64,000 nucleotides of DNA, taken from positions 62,001 through 126,000 of the forward strand of contig NZ_BSTQ01000019.1 of NCBI RefSeq assembly GCF_030269605.1. The letters run 5' to 3'. The position numbers and the translations under genes are program-made. This DNA is from Lentzea sp. NBRC 105346. Lineage in GTDB: Bacteria; Actinomycetota; Actinomycetes; Mycobacteriales; Pseudonocardiaceae. The notes below the pieces were generated by a model, which saw only the letters and a list, made by a program, of their open reading frames with translations, did no database searches and was not told the DNA's origin. The first letter of the stretch is position 1. The number at the start of each line of letters is the position of its first letter. Shown piece after piece: positions 1 to 8,621 of this stretch.

Positions 1-5
1 GACGC

Positions 6-428
6 TCAGGATGCTGAAGCGCTGAGCTTGTCGCACTGTTTCATCCACACGGCGCCCTGCACGGCGGTCATCCCGGCGAACCCGGTCAGCAGGTGCAGCA
101 CGTTGCTGGGCACGTTGACGTTGAACACGTTGGTCGCCGGATCGTCGGCGGCGCCGATCCCGAACATGACGAGGTAGAGCCCGGCGAGCAGCACGGCGGC
201 GGTCCCCAGCCGCTTCACCCCCGGCGCGACGATCATGAACGCGACGCCGGTGACGGCGTGCACCAGGTTGGCGAGCGGGTTGACCCGGAGACCCAGCACG
301 GCCGTGTCGGCGTGCCCGGCGAAGTCGGCGAACCCCGTCACGAGGAAGCCGGCGAGGCCCCACAGCAGCAGAAAGCCGCCGGTGCCGAGAGCGAGCACCT
401 GCGGCCAGCGCAGCCGGGAGAAGTTCAT
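6..428 (-). CDS. DUF4383 membrane protein
   Basis: A 140-residue protein with four hydrophobic segments (about residues 11-32, 50-68, 74-92 and 108-128) and conserved small polar turns such as NLVHAVTG and NVLHLLTG. This pairing of NxxH...TG motifs in repeated halves is typical of the DUF4383 family of actinobacterial integral membrane proteins, whose function is unknown. It lies 43 bp downstream of the sigma-factor gene on the same strand, so it is probably the last gene of that operon. The ATG start is the first in-frame start of the hydrophobic protein. The product should sit in the cytoplasmic membrane. Family assignment is from sequence pattern; any stress role is inference from its neighbour. 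Confidence 0.85.
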   Translation of the reverse strand: MNFSRLRWPQVLALGTGGFLLLWGLAGFLVTGFADFAGHADTAVLGLRVNPLANLVHAVTGVAFMIVAPGVKRLGTAAVLLAGLYLVMFGIGAADDPATNVFNVNVPSNVLHLLTGFAGMTAVQGAVWMKQCDKLSASAS

Positions 429-471
429 GAACTCAGTATTACCATTAGTGTGGCGCCGATCACATCCGAAT

Positions 472-1191
472 TCATTCGTCTGCGAACAGGTCGCGACGCA
501 ACTGTTCGAGTGACTTCGTGATCAGGCGCGATACGTGCATCTGTGAGATCCCGACCCGGCGCGCGATCTCGGTCTGGGTCATGTGCCCGAAGAACCGCAG
601 CATCACGATCGTGCGCTCGCGGCGGGGGAGCCCGCGCAGCATCGGCTGCAGCGCCTCGTGGATCTCGACACCCTCCAGCGCCGGATCCTCGACCTCGTTG
701 TCCTCCAGCAGGTCGAGCGGTGCGGGGCGGGTGTTGCGCTCGACGCGCAGGCCCTCGTAGACCTCGCGGAGCGGGATGGAGAGGTGCCGGGCGATCTCCG
801 TGGGGGTGGGAGATCGCCCGGTCCGGTGGGTGAGCTCGACCGTCGCGCCGTCGATGGCGTCGCACAGTTCCTTCAACCTGCGCGGTACGCGGATCGCCCA
901 GCACTGATCGCGGAAGTGCCTGCGCACCTCGCCGGTGATCGTCGGCACGGCGAACGACAGGAAGTCGGTCTGCCTGCCGACGTCATATCGGTCGATGGCG
1001 TTGAGCAGGCCGACCACCGCGACCTGGGTCAGGTCCTCCAGCGGCTCGCCGCGCTCGGCGAACCGCCGCGCGATGTGCCGCGCGAGCGGCAGGTACTCGC
1101 GCACCAGCCGCTCGCGCAGCTCCTGCCTGCATGGCGAGCTGTCCGGCGTGCGCGCCAGCCGTTCGAAGGCGCGCTGTTGGTCGGGCGTCAC
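472..1191 (-). CDS. RNA polymerase sigma factor, SigB/SigF/SigG (group 3) family
   Basis: A 239-residue sigma-70 protein with region 2 (REYLPLARHIARRFAERGEPLEDLTQVA, given here only in part: core motif LPLARHIA...DLTQVA), region 3 around residues 105-175 and a region 4 helix-turn-helix near the C-terminus (TQTEIARRVGISQMHVSRL). The length and the promoter-melting segment (DFLSFAVPTITGEVRRHFRD) are those of actinobacterial SigB/F/G stress sigma factors rather than ECF or housekeeping factors. No RsbW-like kinase or anti-anti-sigma gene is adjacent, so its partner must be encoded elsewhere. The start is a GTG 12 bp after the upstream SRPBCC gene. The operon is probably SRPBCC-sigma-DUF4383. Confidence 0.93.
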   Translation of the reverse strand: MTPDQQRAFERLARTPDSSPCRQELRERLVREYLPLARHIARRFAERGEPLEDLTQVAVVGLLNAIDRYDVGRQTDFLSFAVPTITGEVRRHFRDQCWAIRVPRRLKELCDAIDGATVELTHRTGRSPTPTEIARHLSIPLREVYEGLRVERNTRPAPLDLLEDNEVEDPALEGVEIHEALQPMLRGLPRRERTIVMLRFFGHMTQTEIARRVGISQMHVSRLITKSLEQLRRDLFADE

Positions 1192-1203
1192 TCCACGCTC
1201 GTC

Positions 1204-1668
1204 TCAGCTCTGCGGTGGCGGCGAGACGTCACCGCGCCACGCGCCGGTCTCCGAGCCGCGGTTCTCGATGAACTCCTTGAACCTCTTCATGTCCCCGTTG
1301 ATCCGCTGCTGCACGACGCCGAGCGCCGTGCCCGCCTTCTCGGTCAGCGTGTCGGGGTCGTACTCCATCTGCAGGTGAACGCGGGTGGTCTCGTTGTCGA
1401 TCCGGTGGAAGGTCACGACGCCGGCCTGCTGCGGACCGTCCGTTGTGCGCCACGCGACTCGTTCGTCGGGGTGCTGCTCGGTGATCTCCGCGTCGAACTC
1501 GCGCTGCACGCCACCGATCTTGGTGGTCCAGTGCGTGCGGGTCGGCGTCAGCTGCTGAATGCGCTCGACACCGTCCATGAACGCGGGGAACGACTCGAAC
1601 TGGGTCCACTGGTTGTAGGCCGTGCTCACCGGGACGTGAACGTCCACCGACTTCTCAATGGTGGTCAC
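1204..1668 (-). CDS. SRPBCC-family protein (polyketide cyclase/START-like)
   Basis: A 154-residue protein opening with TTIEKSVDVHVPVSTAYNQW and containing WTQFESFPAFMDGV, the signature of small SRPBCC/START-like proteins that are widespread in actinobacteria and cyanobacteria. These have a helix-grip fold with a hydrophobic cavity; the ligand is unknown. I chose the GTG at 1668 because an AGGAGG ribosome-binding site lies five bases upstream; a longer in-frame extension exists but has no comparable site. It is the first gene of a probable three-gene operon with the sigma factor and the DUF4383 protein. A candidate stress promoter lies upstream. Confidence 0.85.
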   Translation of the reverse strand: MTTIEKSVDVHVPVSTAYNQWTQFESFPAFMDGVERIQQLTPTRTHWTTKIGGVQREFDAEITEQHPDERVAWRTTDGPQQAGVVTFHRIDNETTRVHLQMEYDPDTLTEKAGTALGVVQQRINGDMKRFKEFIENRGSETGAWRGDVSPPPQS

Positions 1669-1706
1669 GCAAACCTCCTGACTGTCGGTTGCGGTCACCA
1701 GAGGGA

Positions 1707-1731
1707 GTACCCGTGATCAGTCGAACTACAC
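1707..1731 (-). promoter_or_regulatory. Candidate SigF/SigB-type promoter
   Basis: Reading the minus strand, GTGT (1731-1728), a 15-base spacer and GGGTAC (1712-1707) lie 39 bp upstream of the SRPBCC start. Group 3 stress sigma factors of actinobacteria recognise GTTT-N14-16-GGGTAT-like sites, so this matches the -10 element well and the -35 element in three of four bases. It suggests that the sigma factor drives its own operon. This is motif matching only. Confidence 0.45.
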
Positions 1732-1869
1732 ATCGTGTTGAGTCCACAATGGATGGTTACTCTGTGTGGTGAACCAATCGCCATCTGAACATCACAAAAC
1801 TGCGCAGAGTGGTCGAAACGGCTGTGATCCAGGTCATACTGATCGCCTTCGATCCACGTGGAGGCGCCG

Positions 1870-2643
1870 GTGCTCGAGGCCAGCAACCTTGAGGTGGTCT
1901 ACGACGACGTGATGCTGGTGCTCCGAGGCGTGAGCCTGCGGGTGCCCGCCGGGAAGATCGTCGCCCTGCTCGGGGCCAACGGAGCCGGTAAGACGACTCT
2001 GTTGCGAGCTCTCTCCGGCCTGCTCGACGTGCACGACGGCAAGGTCACCAAGGGGTCGGTGACGCTCGACGGTGAACCGATCCACCGGCTTCCACCAGCG
2101 AAGATAGCGGCATTGGGAGTCAAGCAGGCCCTGGAGGGCAGGCGGATCCTCGCCGAGCTGACCGTCGAGGAGAACCTGCGGGTGGGCGGGCACGTCGCCG
2201 CGTCCCGCGTCCGGGAGAACCTCGACCGGATGTACGAGCTGTTCCCGCGGCTGCGCGAGCGGCGAAGACAGTCCGCGGGGTACCTCAGCGGCGGCGAGCA
2301 GCAGATGCTCTCGATCGGCCGCGCGCTCATGTCCGACCCGTCCTACCTGCTGCTCGACGAGCCGTCGCTGGGCCTCGCGCCACTGCTCGTGCAGCAGATC
2401 CGGGACCTGATCGTGAAGATCAACTCGCTCGGGACGACCGTGTTGCTGGTCGAGCAGAACGCCAGCATGGCGCTGTCGATCGCGGACCACGGGTACGTCA
2501 TGGAGACCGGCAAGGTCGTGATGGACAAGCCGGCCGCCGAGCTGCTGGCCGACGAGGACGTGCGCGAGTTCTACCTCGGGCTGACCACCGAGTCGTTCCG
2601 CTCCGTCAAGCACTACAAGCGGCGGAAGCGGTGGTTGTCGTGA
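1870..2643 (+). CDS. livF: ABC transporter ATP-binding protein, LivF type
   Basis: A 257-residue ATPase of the branched-chain amino-acid (HAAT) ABC family. It has Walker A GANGAGKTT at residues 35-43, signature LSGGEQQ near 139, Walker B YLLLDEPSLGL near 159-169 and the LivF-type H-loop region LLVEQNA. I placed the start at the GTG at 1870, which gives the usual LEASNLEVVYDD opening and has a GGAGG five bases upstream; a GTG at 1858 is the alternative. The stop overlaps livG by 4 bp. It is the first gene of an operon coding for an entire transporter plus an acyl-CoA ligase. The protein acts at the inner face of the membrane, powering uptake with LivG. Confidence 0.93.
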   Translation: MLEASNLEVVYDDVMLVLRGVSLRVPAGKIVALLGANGAGKTTLLRALSGLLDVHDGKVTKGSVTLDGEPIHRLPPAKIAALGVKQALEGRRILAELTVEENLRVGGHVAASRVRENLDRMYELFPRLRERRRQSAGYLSGGEQQMLSIGRALMSDPSYLLLDEPSLGLAPLLVQQIRDLIVKINSLGTTVLLVEQNASMALSIADHGYVMETGKVVMDKPAAELLADEDVREFYLGLTTESFRSVKHYKRRKRWLS

Positions 2644-3428
2644 GCGTGGTTCTGGAAGTGTCGAGCATTCGCCTCGCGTTCGAAGGCGTTGTCGCGGTCG
2701 ACGACGTTTCGTTCAGTGTTGAGCAAGGCGAACTTTTCGCCGTGATCGGGCCGAACGGCGCCGGCAAGACGTCGATCTTCAACGTCCTGTCCGGCGTGTA
2801 CCGGCCCCAGCAGGGGACCGTGCTCTTCGAAGGACAGTCGCTCGTCGGCATGCGGCCGCACCGGATCGCCGGCCTCGGTCTGGCACGGACGTTCCAGAAC
2901 ATCGAGCTGTTCTCGAACCTGACCGTCGTCGAGAACCTGATGCTCGGGCGGCACAACCACATGCGGTACGGCGCGCTGTCCGCGTTCGTCTGGGCGGGCG
3001 GGGCGCGGCGCGAGGAGCTGGCCAACCGCTCCGCGGTCGAGGATGTGATCGACTTCCTGGAGCTCGAGCAGTGGCGCCGGTTCCCGGTCGGGCTGCTGCC
3101 GTACGGCGTGCAGAAGCGGGTCGAGCTCGGCCGCGCGCTCGCGATGGAGCCGCGGCTGTTGCTGCTCGACGAGCCGGTGGCCGGCATGAACGTCGAGGAG
3201 ACCGAGGACATGGCGCGGTTCATCCTCGACATCCGCGAGGAGCTCGGCATCCCGATGGTCATGGTCGAGCACGACATGGGACTGGTCATGGACCTCGCCG
3301 ACCGCGTGATGGTCATGGACTTCGGCAAGCCGATCCGCACCGGCACGCCGCAGGAGGTCCAGGAGGACCCGGACGTGATCCGGGCGTACCTGGGGGAGCA
3401 GCACCGCACCGCCGGAGGTGTCTCGTGA
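2640..3428 (+). CDS. livG: ABC transporter ATP-binding protein, LivG type
   Basis: A 262-residue ATPase with Walker A GPNGAGKTS at residues 37-45, LARTFQNIELFSNLTVVENL in the Q-loop region (a LivG hallmark), Walker B LLLLDEPVAGMN and the switch histidine in MVEHDMGLVM. The signature reads LPYGVQKR instead of the canonical LSGGQ, a divergence that is common in LivG subunits. The GTG at 2640 overlaps the livF stop as GTGA; in-frame GTGs at 2631 and 2646 are alternatives. It should form the ATPase pair with LivF beneath the LivH/LivM permeases. Confidence 0.93.
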   Translation: MSVVLEVSSIRLAFEGVVAVDDVSFSVEQGELFAVIGPNGAGKTSIFNVLSGVYRPQQGTVLFEGQSLVGMRPHRIAGLGLARTFQNIELFSNLTVVENLMLGRHNHMRYGALSAFVWAGGARREELANRSAVEDVIDFLELEQWRRFPVGLLPYGVQKRVELGRALAMEPRLLLLDEPVAGMNVEETEDMARFILDIREELGIPMVMVEHDMGLVMDLADRVMVMDFGKPIRTGTPQEVQEDPDVIRAYLGEQHRTAGGVS

Positions 3429-5248
3429 CGAAAACCGTCGTGACTCGGGTGCGTGACCGGGCCTCCTCGATGCCGGACCGGGTCGCGTTGCGCGCCAAGG
3501 ACTTCGGCATCTGGCAGGAGGTGACGTGGGCCCGCTACTGGGCCAATGTCGAACTCGTCGCCCACGCCCTGTTGAAACTCGGAGTCCAACCGGGTGATCG
3601 TGTTGCCGTTCACTCAGAGAACCGTCGCGAGTGGCTCTACGCCGACCTCGGCACCGTGGCCGTCCGGGCGATCACCGTCGGGCTGTACCCGACGAACCCG
3701 CCGTCCGAGGTCGCCTACCTGCTCGGCCACTCCGGTGCGCGCGTGCTGATCGCCGAGGACCAGGAGCAGGTCGACAAGGTGCTCGCGGTCATCGACGAGC
3801 TGCCCGAACTGGAGTGGATCGTCTACCTGGAACCGCGGGGTATCCGGAACCGTTACGAAAACCCGAAGTTGCTCTGGTGGGACGACTTCCTCGCGCTGGG
3901 TGCCGCGCACCGCGACGAGTTCCCTGCCGAACTGCCCGCGCGGATGGCCGAAACGTCGCCGGACGACATCATGACGTTGATCTACACGTCCGGCACCACC
4001 GGGCCGCCCAAGGGCGCCATGCTGACCGTGGCGAACGTCGAGTTCGCCATCGGCGTCCTGGTGGAGGGCGGTGGGTTCACGTCACCGCCACCGTCCGAAA
4101 AGGACATGACGCTGTCGTACCTGCCGCTGTGCCACGTGGCCGAGCGGATCTTCACGACGTGGTTCAGTGCGTCGTCGGGCGTGCAGGTGCACTTCGCGGA
4201 GTCGATCGAGACCGTGCAGGCGAACCTGCGCGAGGTGCAGCCGACGATCCTGTTCGGAGTGCCCCGGATCTGGGAGAAGGTCCTGGCGGGGGTGACGATC
4301 GGCGTCTCGTCGGCGTCCTGGCTCAAACGGACCTCGACGCGGTTCTGGCTGCGGGTCGCGGACCGGATCGGTGCCGCTCTGGTCGAGTCCGGTGGCAAGC
4401 ACACCGGTTCGTCTCGACTTCTGTACGGGCTGGGCTGGTTGTTCTGCTTCCGGGCGTTGCGCGCGCGGATCGGGATGCGGCGCGTGCGGTACGCGTCGTC
4501 CGGCGCCGCGCCGATCGCGCCCGAGGTGCTGAAGTTCTTCATGGGCATCGGGGTGCCGATGCACGAGGTCTACGGCATGACCGAGAACAGCGCCATCGCC
4601 ACGGCGAACCGGCCGGGCCGCGTGAAGGTCGGCACGGTCGGCGAGCCGCACGACGGCGTGGAGCTCCGGATCGATCCTGAGACCGGAGAGATCCAGACGC
4701 GGCACGCCGGTGTGTTCGCGGGCTACTGGCGTGACACGGAAGCAACTTCCCGTGCCGTGTCGCCGGACGGCTGGTTGCACACCGGCGACGTCGGCGAGTG
4801 GGTCGACGGAACGCACGTGAAGATTACCGACCGGATGAAGGACATCATCATCACCGCGGGCGGCAAGAACATCTCGCCGTCCGAACTGGAGAACGCGCTC
4901 AAGACCTCGCCGTACATCAAGGAGGCCGTGGTGGTCGGCGACCAGCGCGCGTACCTCACCGCGTTGATCGGCATCGAGTACGAGACGGTCGGGCACTGGG
5001 CGCAGCAGCACCGGATTCCGTACACGACCTACCGCGACCTATCCGAGAAACCGGAGGTGCTCAAGCTCGTCCAGGAGATCGTCACCTCGGTCAACTCGCG
5101 GTTCGCGTCCGTGGAACAGATCAAGAAGTTCCGCATGTTCCCCAAGGAGCTCGACCACGAGGACGGCGAGCTCACCGCCACCCAGAAGGTGAAACGGTCT
5201 GCCCTGCACAAGATGTTCGAGCCGCTGGTGGAGGACATGTATGGGTGA
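3425..5248 (+). CDS. AMP-dependent acyl-CoA ligase embedded in the liv operon
   Basis: A 607-residue ANL-superfamily ligase. It shows the phosphate-binding motif YTSGTTGPPKG (about 187-197), the acyl-adenylate motif YGMTENSA, the hinge region DRMKDIIITAGGKNISPSE and a C-terminal QKVKR near the catalytic lysine. These proteins adenylate a carboxylic acid and transfer it to CoA; the length and the FxxK-containing C-terminus resemble long-chain (FadD15/FAA1-like) ligases. The GTG at 3425 overlaps the livG stop as GTGA and follows GGAGGTG. It overlaps livH by 8 bp, so the gene is translationally coupled within the transporter operon. This implies that the imported solute is a carboxylic acid activated on entry. 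The substrate cannot be read from the sequence. Confidence 0.92.
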   Translation: MTKTVVTRVRDRASSMPDRVALRAKDFGIWQEVTWARYWANVELVAHALLKLGVQPGDRVAVHSENRREWLYADLGTVAVRAITVGLYPTNPPSEVAYLLGHSGARVLIAEDQEQVDKVLAVIDELPELEWIVYLEPRGIRNRYENPKLLWWDDFLALGAAHRDEFPAELPARMAETSPDDIMTLIYTSGTTGPPKGAMLTVANVEFAIGVLVEGGGFTSPPPSEKDMTLSYLPLCHVAERIFTTWFSASSGVQVHFAESIETVQANLREVQPTILFGVPRIWEKVLAGVTIGVSSASWLKRTSTRFWLRVADRIGAALVESGGKHTGSSRLLYGLGWLFCFRALRARIGMRRVRYASSGAAPIAPEVLKFFMGIGVPMHEVYGMTENSAIATANRPGRVKVGTVGEPHDGVELRIDPETGEIQTRHAGVFAGYWRDTEATSRAVSPDGWLHTGDVGEWVDGTHVKITDRMKDIIITAGGKNISPSELENALKTSPYIKEAVVVGDQRAYLTALIGIEYETVGHWAQQHRIPYTTYRDLSEKPEVLKLVQEIVTSVNSRFASVEQIKKFRMFPKELDHEDGELTATQKVKRSALHKMFEPLVEDMYG

Positions 5249-6128
5249 GTTCCTGCAGTCGCTCGTGCGCGGCCTCGGCACCGGGTCGATCTACTCGCTG
5301 CTGGCGCTGGGCTTCGTGATCATCTACAAGTCCACGCAGGTGATCAGCTTCGCGCAGCCCGCCTTCATGCTCGCCGGCGCGGTGCTGGTCTCCTATCTGG
5401 CTCCGGTAACGGGGTTCTTCGGCGCGGTCGCGGTGGCCGCGGTGATCATCGCGTTCCTGGCGTTGGGTGTGGAACGCACGGTGTTGCGGCCGATGGTCGG
5501 CAAGCCGGTGTTCGTGGTCGCGATCATCACGATCGGCGTGGACGTCGTGGTGCGGGTGGTGACGAACGCGTTCATCGGGTTGGAAGTGCGGCAGGTCGGT
5601 GATCCCTGGGGACTGTCCACTGTGACTTTCCTCGGGGTCGACGTGCAGTCGCGGTACCTGGTGATGTTCGGGACGACGGCCGTGGTGACCGTCGCGCTGT
5701 TCGCGTTCTTCCAGTACTCGCGCGTCGGTCTCGCGATGCGGGCCGTGGCGTACGACCAGGAAGTCGCGCTGGCGCAGGGGATCTCGGTCGGGTCGGTGTT
5801 CGCGTTGTCGTGGGCGCTGGCCGGTGGGCTCGCGGCTCTGGCGGGCGTGTTCGTCGCGACCGGTGCCGGGGTCGACCAGCAGCTGTGGATCGTGGCGTTG
5901 AAGGCGTTGCCCGCGATCATCCTCGGCGGGCTGGAGTCGTTGGGCGGCGCGGTGATCGGCGGGCTCGCGGTCGGCGTGATCGAGTCTCTTGTCGGTACGT
6001 ATCAGGGTTCCTTCGCGCCGTGGCTCGGGCCGAACTTCGCTCTTGTGGCGCCGTACGCGTTGATGTTGCTGGTGCTTCTGGTTCGCCCGTACGGGCTGTT
6101 CGGCAAGAGGGAGGTCGAGCGGCTGTGA
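5241..6128 (+). CDS. livH: ABC transporter permease, LivH type
   Basis: A 295-residue polytopic membrane protein with about eight hydrophobic segments and the LivH family patterns GLGTGSIYSLLALGFVIIYKST near the N-terminus and MRAVAYDQEVALAQGI, which is the cytoplasmic coupling loop that contacts the ATPase. The ATG lies inside the 3' end of the ligase gene (8-bp overlap), and the stop overlaps livM as GTGA. It forms half of the transmembrane channel of the HAAT transporter with LivM. Confidence 0.93.
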   Translation: MGEFLQSLVRGLGTGSIYSLLALGFVIIYKSTQVISFAQPAFMLAGAVLVSYLAPVTGFFGAVAVAAVIIAFLALGVERTVLRPMVGKPVFVVAIITIGVDVVVRVVTNAFIGLEVRQVGDPWGLSTVTFLGVDVQSRYLVMFGTTAVVTVALFAFFQYSRVGLAMRAVAYDQEVALAQGISVGSVFALSWALAGGLAALAGVFVATGAGVDQQLWIVALKALPAIILGGLESLGGAVIGGLAVGVIESLVGTYQGSFAPWLGPNFALVAPYALMLLVLLVRPYGLFGKREVERL

Positions 6129-7225
6129 GAGGACGTCCGGAGCTCTACACGTCTTACGCGCAGGACATGGCGTTCCTGAACACGCGGCCGAAACGGATCG
6201 CTTCCGGTGCGCTGCTGATCGTGGCTTTGCTGCTGCCGTTCATGATCACCGACGATCTGCTACAGCTGCTCGCGACCGGGTTCGTGGCGGCGATCGGCGC
6301 GATCGGGCTGAACATCGTGACCGGATACGCGGGTCAGGTGTCGCTGGGCCACGCGTTCTTCCTCGCGATCGGTGCGTACACGGGTGCGGCGCTGTCCGGG
6401 AACCCGAACGGCCGGGTGATCGGGTTCGGCATCACGTCGTTGCCGATCTGGTTGCTGGCCTCAGGATTGGTGGCGGCGTTGTTCGGCGTGCTGGTCGCGC
6501 CGCTGGCCGTGCGGTTGCGCGGGTTGTATCTCGCGATCGTGACGCTGGGCCTGGTCTTCCTGGGAGACCACGTCTTCCGGGAGTGGACCGAGCTGACGGG
6601 TGGGCCCGGTGTCGGCCGTCCCGCCGCGGTCCCGGAGTTGTTCGGTGTCAGGCTCGATCGCAACAGTGCCTTTTTGACGGGCCCGCAGCAGCTGTACCTG
6701 TTGATGTTCGTGCTGCTGGTGATCTTCGGTGTGCTGGCGCGGAACCTGGTCCGGTCGCGGATCGGCCGGGCGTTCGCGGCGGTGCGCGACCGTGACCTGG
6801 CCGCGTCGGTGATCGGCGTGGACCTGACGAAGTACAAGGTGCTCGCGTTCGCGATCTCGTCGTTCTACGCGGGTGTCGCGGGCGCGTTGTTGTTCGTGGT
6901 GAACGGGTTCTTCGATCCTGGCTCGTTCAGCTTGTTGTTGTCCGTGCAGTACATCGCGATGGTGCTCATTGGCGGCGCGGGCACCATCTCGGGCGCGATC
7001 ATGGGTGCCCTGTTCATCACGTTGCTGCCACGCATCACCAGGGAGCTGCCCGCGGTGCTGCCGTTCATCAGTGGCGACGCCACCGGGAACTTCACGGTCT
7101 TCCAGCTGGAGGCCGTGCTGTACGGGGTGCTGCTGATCGTGTTCCTGATCGTCGAACCACGTGGGTTGTTCGGCATCTGGGTGCGTGTCCGCAACTACTG
7201 GCGCACCTGGCCGTTCTCGTACTGA
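6125..7225 (+). CDS. livM: ABC transporter permease, LivM type
   Basis: A 366-residue membrane protein with LivM hallmarks: GLNIVTGYAGQVSLGHAFFLAIGAY, the coupling loop VRDRDLAASVIGVDLTKYK and LLSVQYIAMVLIGGAGTISG. About ten hydrophobic segments are visible. The open frame extends far upstream, but the GTG at 6125 overlapping the livH stop (GTGA) is the natural start and gives a soluble lead of about 25 residues before the first membrane helix. It is the second permease subunit of the transporter. Confidence 0.93.
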   Translation: MRGRPELYTSYAQDMAFLNTRPKRIASGALLIVALLLPFMITDDLLQLLATGFVAAIGAIGLNIVTGYAGQVSLGHAFFLAIGAYTGAALSGNPNGRVIGFGITSLPIWLLASGLVAALFGVLVAPLAVRLRGLYLAIVTLGLVFLGDHVFREWTELTGGPGVGRPAAVPELFGVRLDRNSAFLTGPQQLYLLMFVLLVIFGVLARNLVRSRIGRAFAAVRDRDLAASVIGVDLTKYKVLAFAISSFYAGVAGALLFVVNGFFDPGSFSLLLSVQYIAMVLIGGAGTISGAIMGALFITLLPRITRELPAVLPFISGDATGNFTVFQLEAVLYGVLLIVFLIVEPRGLFGIWVRVRNYWRTWPFSY

Positions 7226-7242
7226 GCAAAGGGAGAAAGCCC

Positions 7243-8529
7243 ATGTCCCCCAGTCGATTGGCGGCAGTGTTCGTCGCGCTGCTCGCACTGGCTTCCTGTC
7301 GAAGTGGTGACGGCGCCCAACCCAATGAGGGTAAGGGCGGCATCAAGGTCGACGCCGGCGTCACTTCGGAAGCGTGTCCTCAGGCCAAAGACAAGTCCAA
7401 GGGCTGTATCTACCTAGGTACCATCTCGGACCTGACTGAAGGTCCATTCAAGACTCTCGCGGTACCGATCACCGACGCGCAGAAGGCGTTCTGGAAGCGC
7501 GTGAACGACCAGGGCGGCATCGGCGGCTACGAGATCGACGTGACGACGTACGTCAAGGACAACAAGTACAACCCGCAGATCCACAACCAGGTCTACCAGG
7601 AGATCAAGCCGAAGGTGCTGGCGCTGACCCAGACCCTGGGCTCGCCGACGACCGCGGCGATCCTGCCGGACCTGCAGAACACCTCGCTGGTGTCCGTGCC
7701 CGCGTCGTGGACATCGTTGTGGGGCCACGAAGAGGTCGTGCTGGAGTCCGGCACGAACTACTGCATCGAGTCGATGAACTCGGTCGACTACGCGGTGGAC
7801 AAGATGGGCGTCAAGTCCGTCATGGCCGTGCACTTGGCCGGTGACTACGGCGACGACGCCGCCGCGGGCACCAAGCGCGCCGCCGAGAAGCGCGGCCTGA
7901 AGTTCACCGACGTCAAGACCCAGACGGGTCAGGACAACCAGGGCGGCGCGATCGACGCCATCGTGTCCGGCAAGCCGGACCTGGTGATCCTCACCACCGG
8001 CCCGACCGACGCGGCCGTGATCGTCGGCCAGACCGCCGCGCGCGGCTTCACCGGCCGCTTCATCGGCACGTCGCCGACGTGGAACCCAGGGCTCCTGAAA
8101 TCGCCGGCCGCGCCCGCGATCAAGGCGCTGTACATGCAGTCCGCGCCGTGGAAGGCGTGGAACACCGAGTCCGTCGGCCACACCGCTATGCGCGCGGCCC
8201 TGCCCGGTGTGACGCCGAATGACGGTTACACCGCGGGCTGGGTGTGGGCGTACCCGTTGAAGGCAGCGCTGCAGAAGGCCGTCGACAACAAGGACCTCAC
8301 GCGTTCGGGATTGCTGAACGCCGTTCGACAGCTCGACTCGGTCGACTACGAGGGAATGTTGCCGGCCGGTGCGGGCAAGCAGAAGGGCAAGCCCGACGAG
8401 AACGTCGTCCGACAGTCGTTGATCTACCGCCCGGATGACGGCGCTCCCACGGGTGTCACCCTGGTGGAGGATTTCTTCACCGGGTCCACCGCGAAGGACT
8501 TCAAGTTCGAGAAGCCCTGTTACCAGTGA
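7243..8529 (+). CDS. Branched-chain amino-acid-type ABC receptor lipoprotein
   Basis: A 428-residue periplasmic-binding-protein fold of the Leu/Ile/Val receptor family (type I), with internal landmarks YLGTISDLTEGPF, NDQGGIGGYEIDV and AAGTKRAAEKRGL. The N-terminus is a lipoprotein signal with lipobox LASC, so the mature protein should be anchored outside the membrane by Cys19. The ATG follows GGGAGAAAG, 17 bp after livM. It is the solute receptor of the preceding transporter. The ligand pocket is not identifiable by eye. Given the ligase in the operon, a carboxylic acid other than a plain amino acid is plausible, but that is inference. Confidence 0.92.
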   Translation: MSPSRLAAVFVALLALASCRSGDGAQPNEGKGGIKVDAGVTSEACPQAKDKSKGCIYLGTISDLTEGPFKTLAVPITDAQKAFWKRVNDQGGIGGYEIDVTTYVKDNKYNPQIHNQVYQEIKPKVLALTQTLGSPTTAAILPDLQNTSLVSVPASWTSLWGHEEVVLESGTNYCIESMNSVDYAVDKMGVKSVMAVHLAGDYGDDAAAGTKRAAEKRGLKFTDVKTQTGQDNQGGAIDAIVSGKPDLVILTTGPTDAAVIVGQTAARGFTGRFIGTSPTWNPGLLKSPAAPAIKALYMQSAPWKAWNTESVGHTAMRAALPGVTPNDGYTAGWVWAYPLKAALQKAVDNKDLTRSGLLNAVRQLDSVDYEGMLPAGAGKQKGKPDENVVRQSLIYRPDDGAPTGVTLVEDFFTGSTAKDFKFEKPCYQ

Positions 8530-8537
8530 ACGTCACG

Positions 8538-8570
8538 GGGAGCCACCGGTGTGAGGTGGCTCCCTTTCGT
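8538..8570 (+). terminator. Rho-independent terminator of the liv operon
   Basis: A perfect 10-bp stem (8538-8547 with 8555-8564) with a 7-base loop, followed by a T-rich tract TTTCGTT. It starts nine bases after the stop of the receptor gene. Confidence 0.85.
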
Positions 8571-8621
8571 TCCCGCGAACGGGTGAGTTGAGCTGGCCGT
8601 CGTTTGATCGCGAAGAGTACG

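Noticed and set aside
3071..3424. Upstream extension of the acyl-CoA ligase frame
   Set aside because: This part overlaps livG in another frame and is Arg/Gly/His-rich; the GTG at 3425 with a good ribosome-binding site is the natural start.
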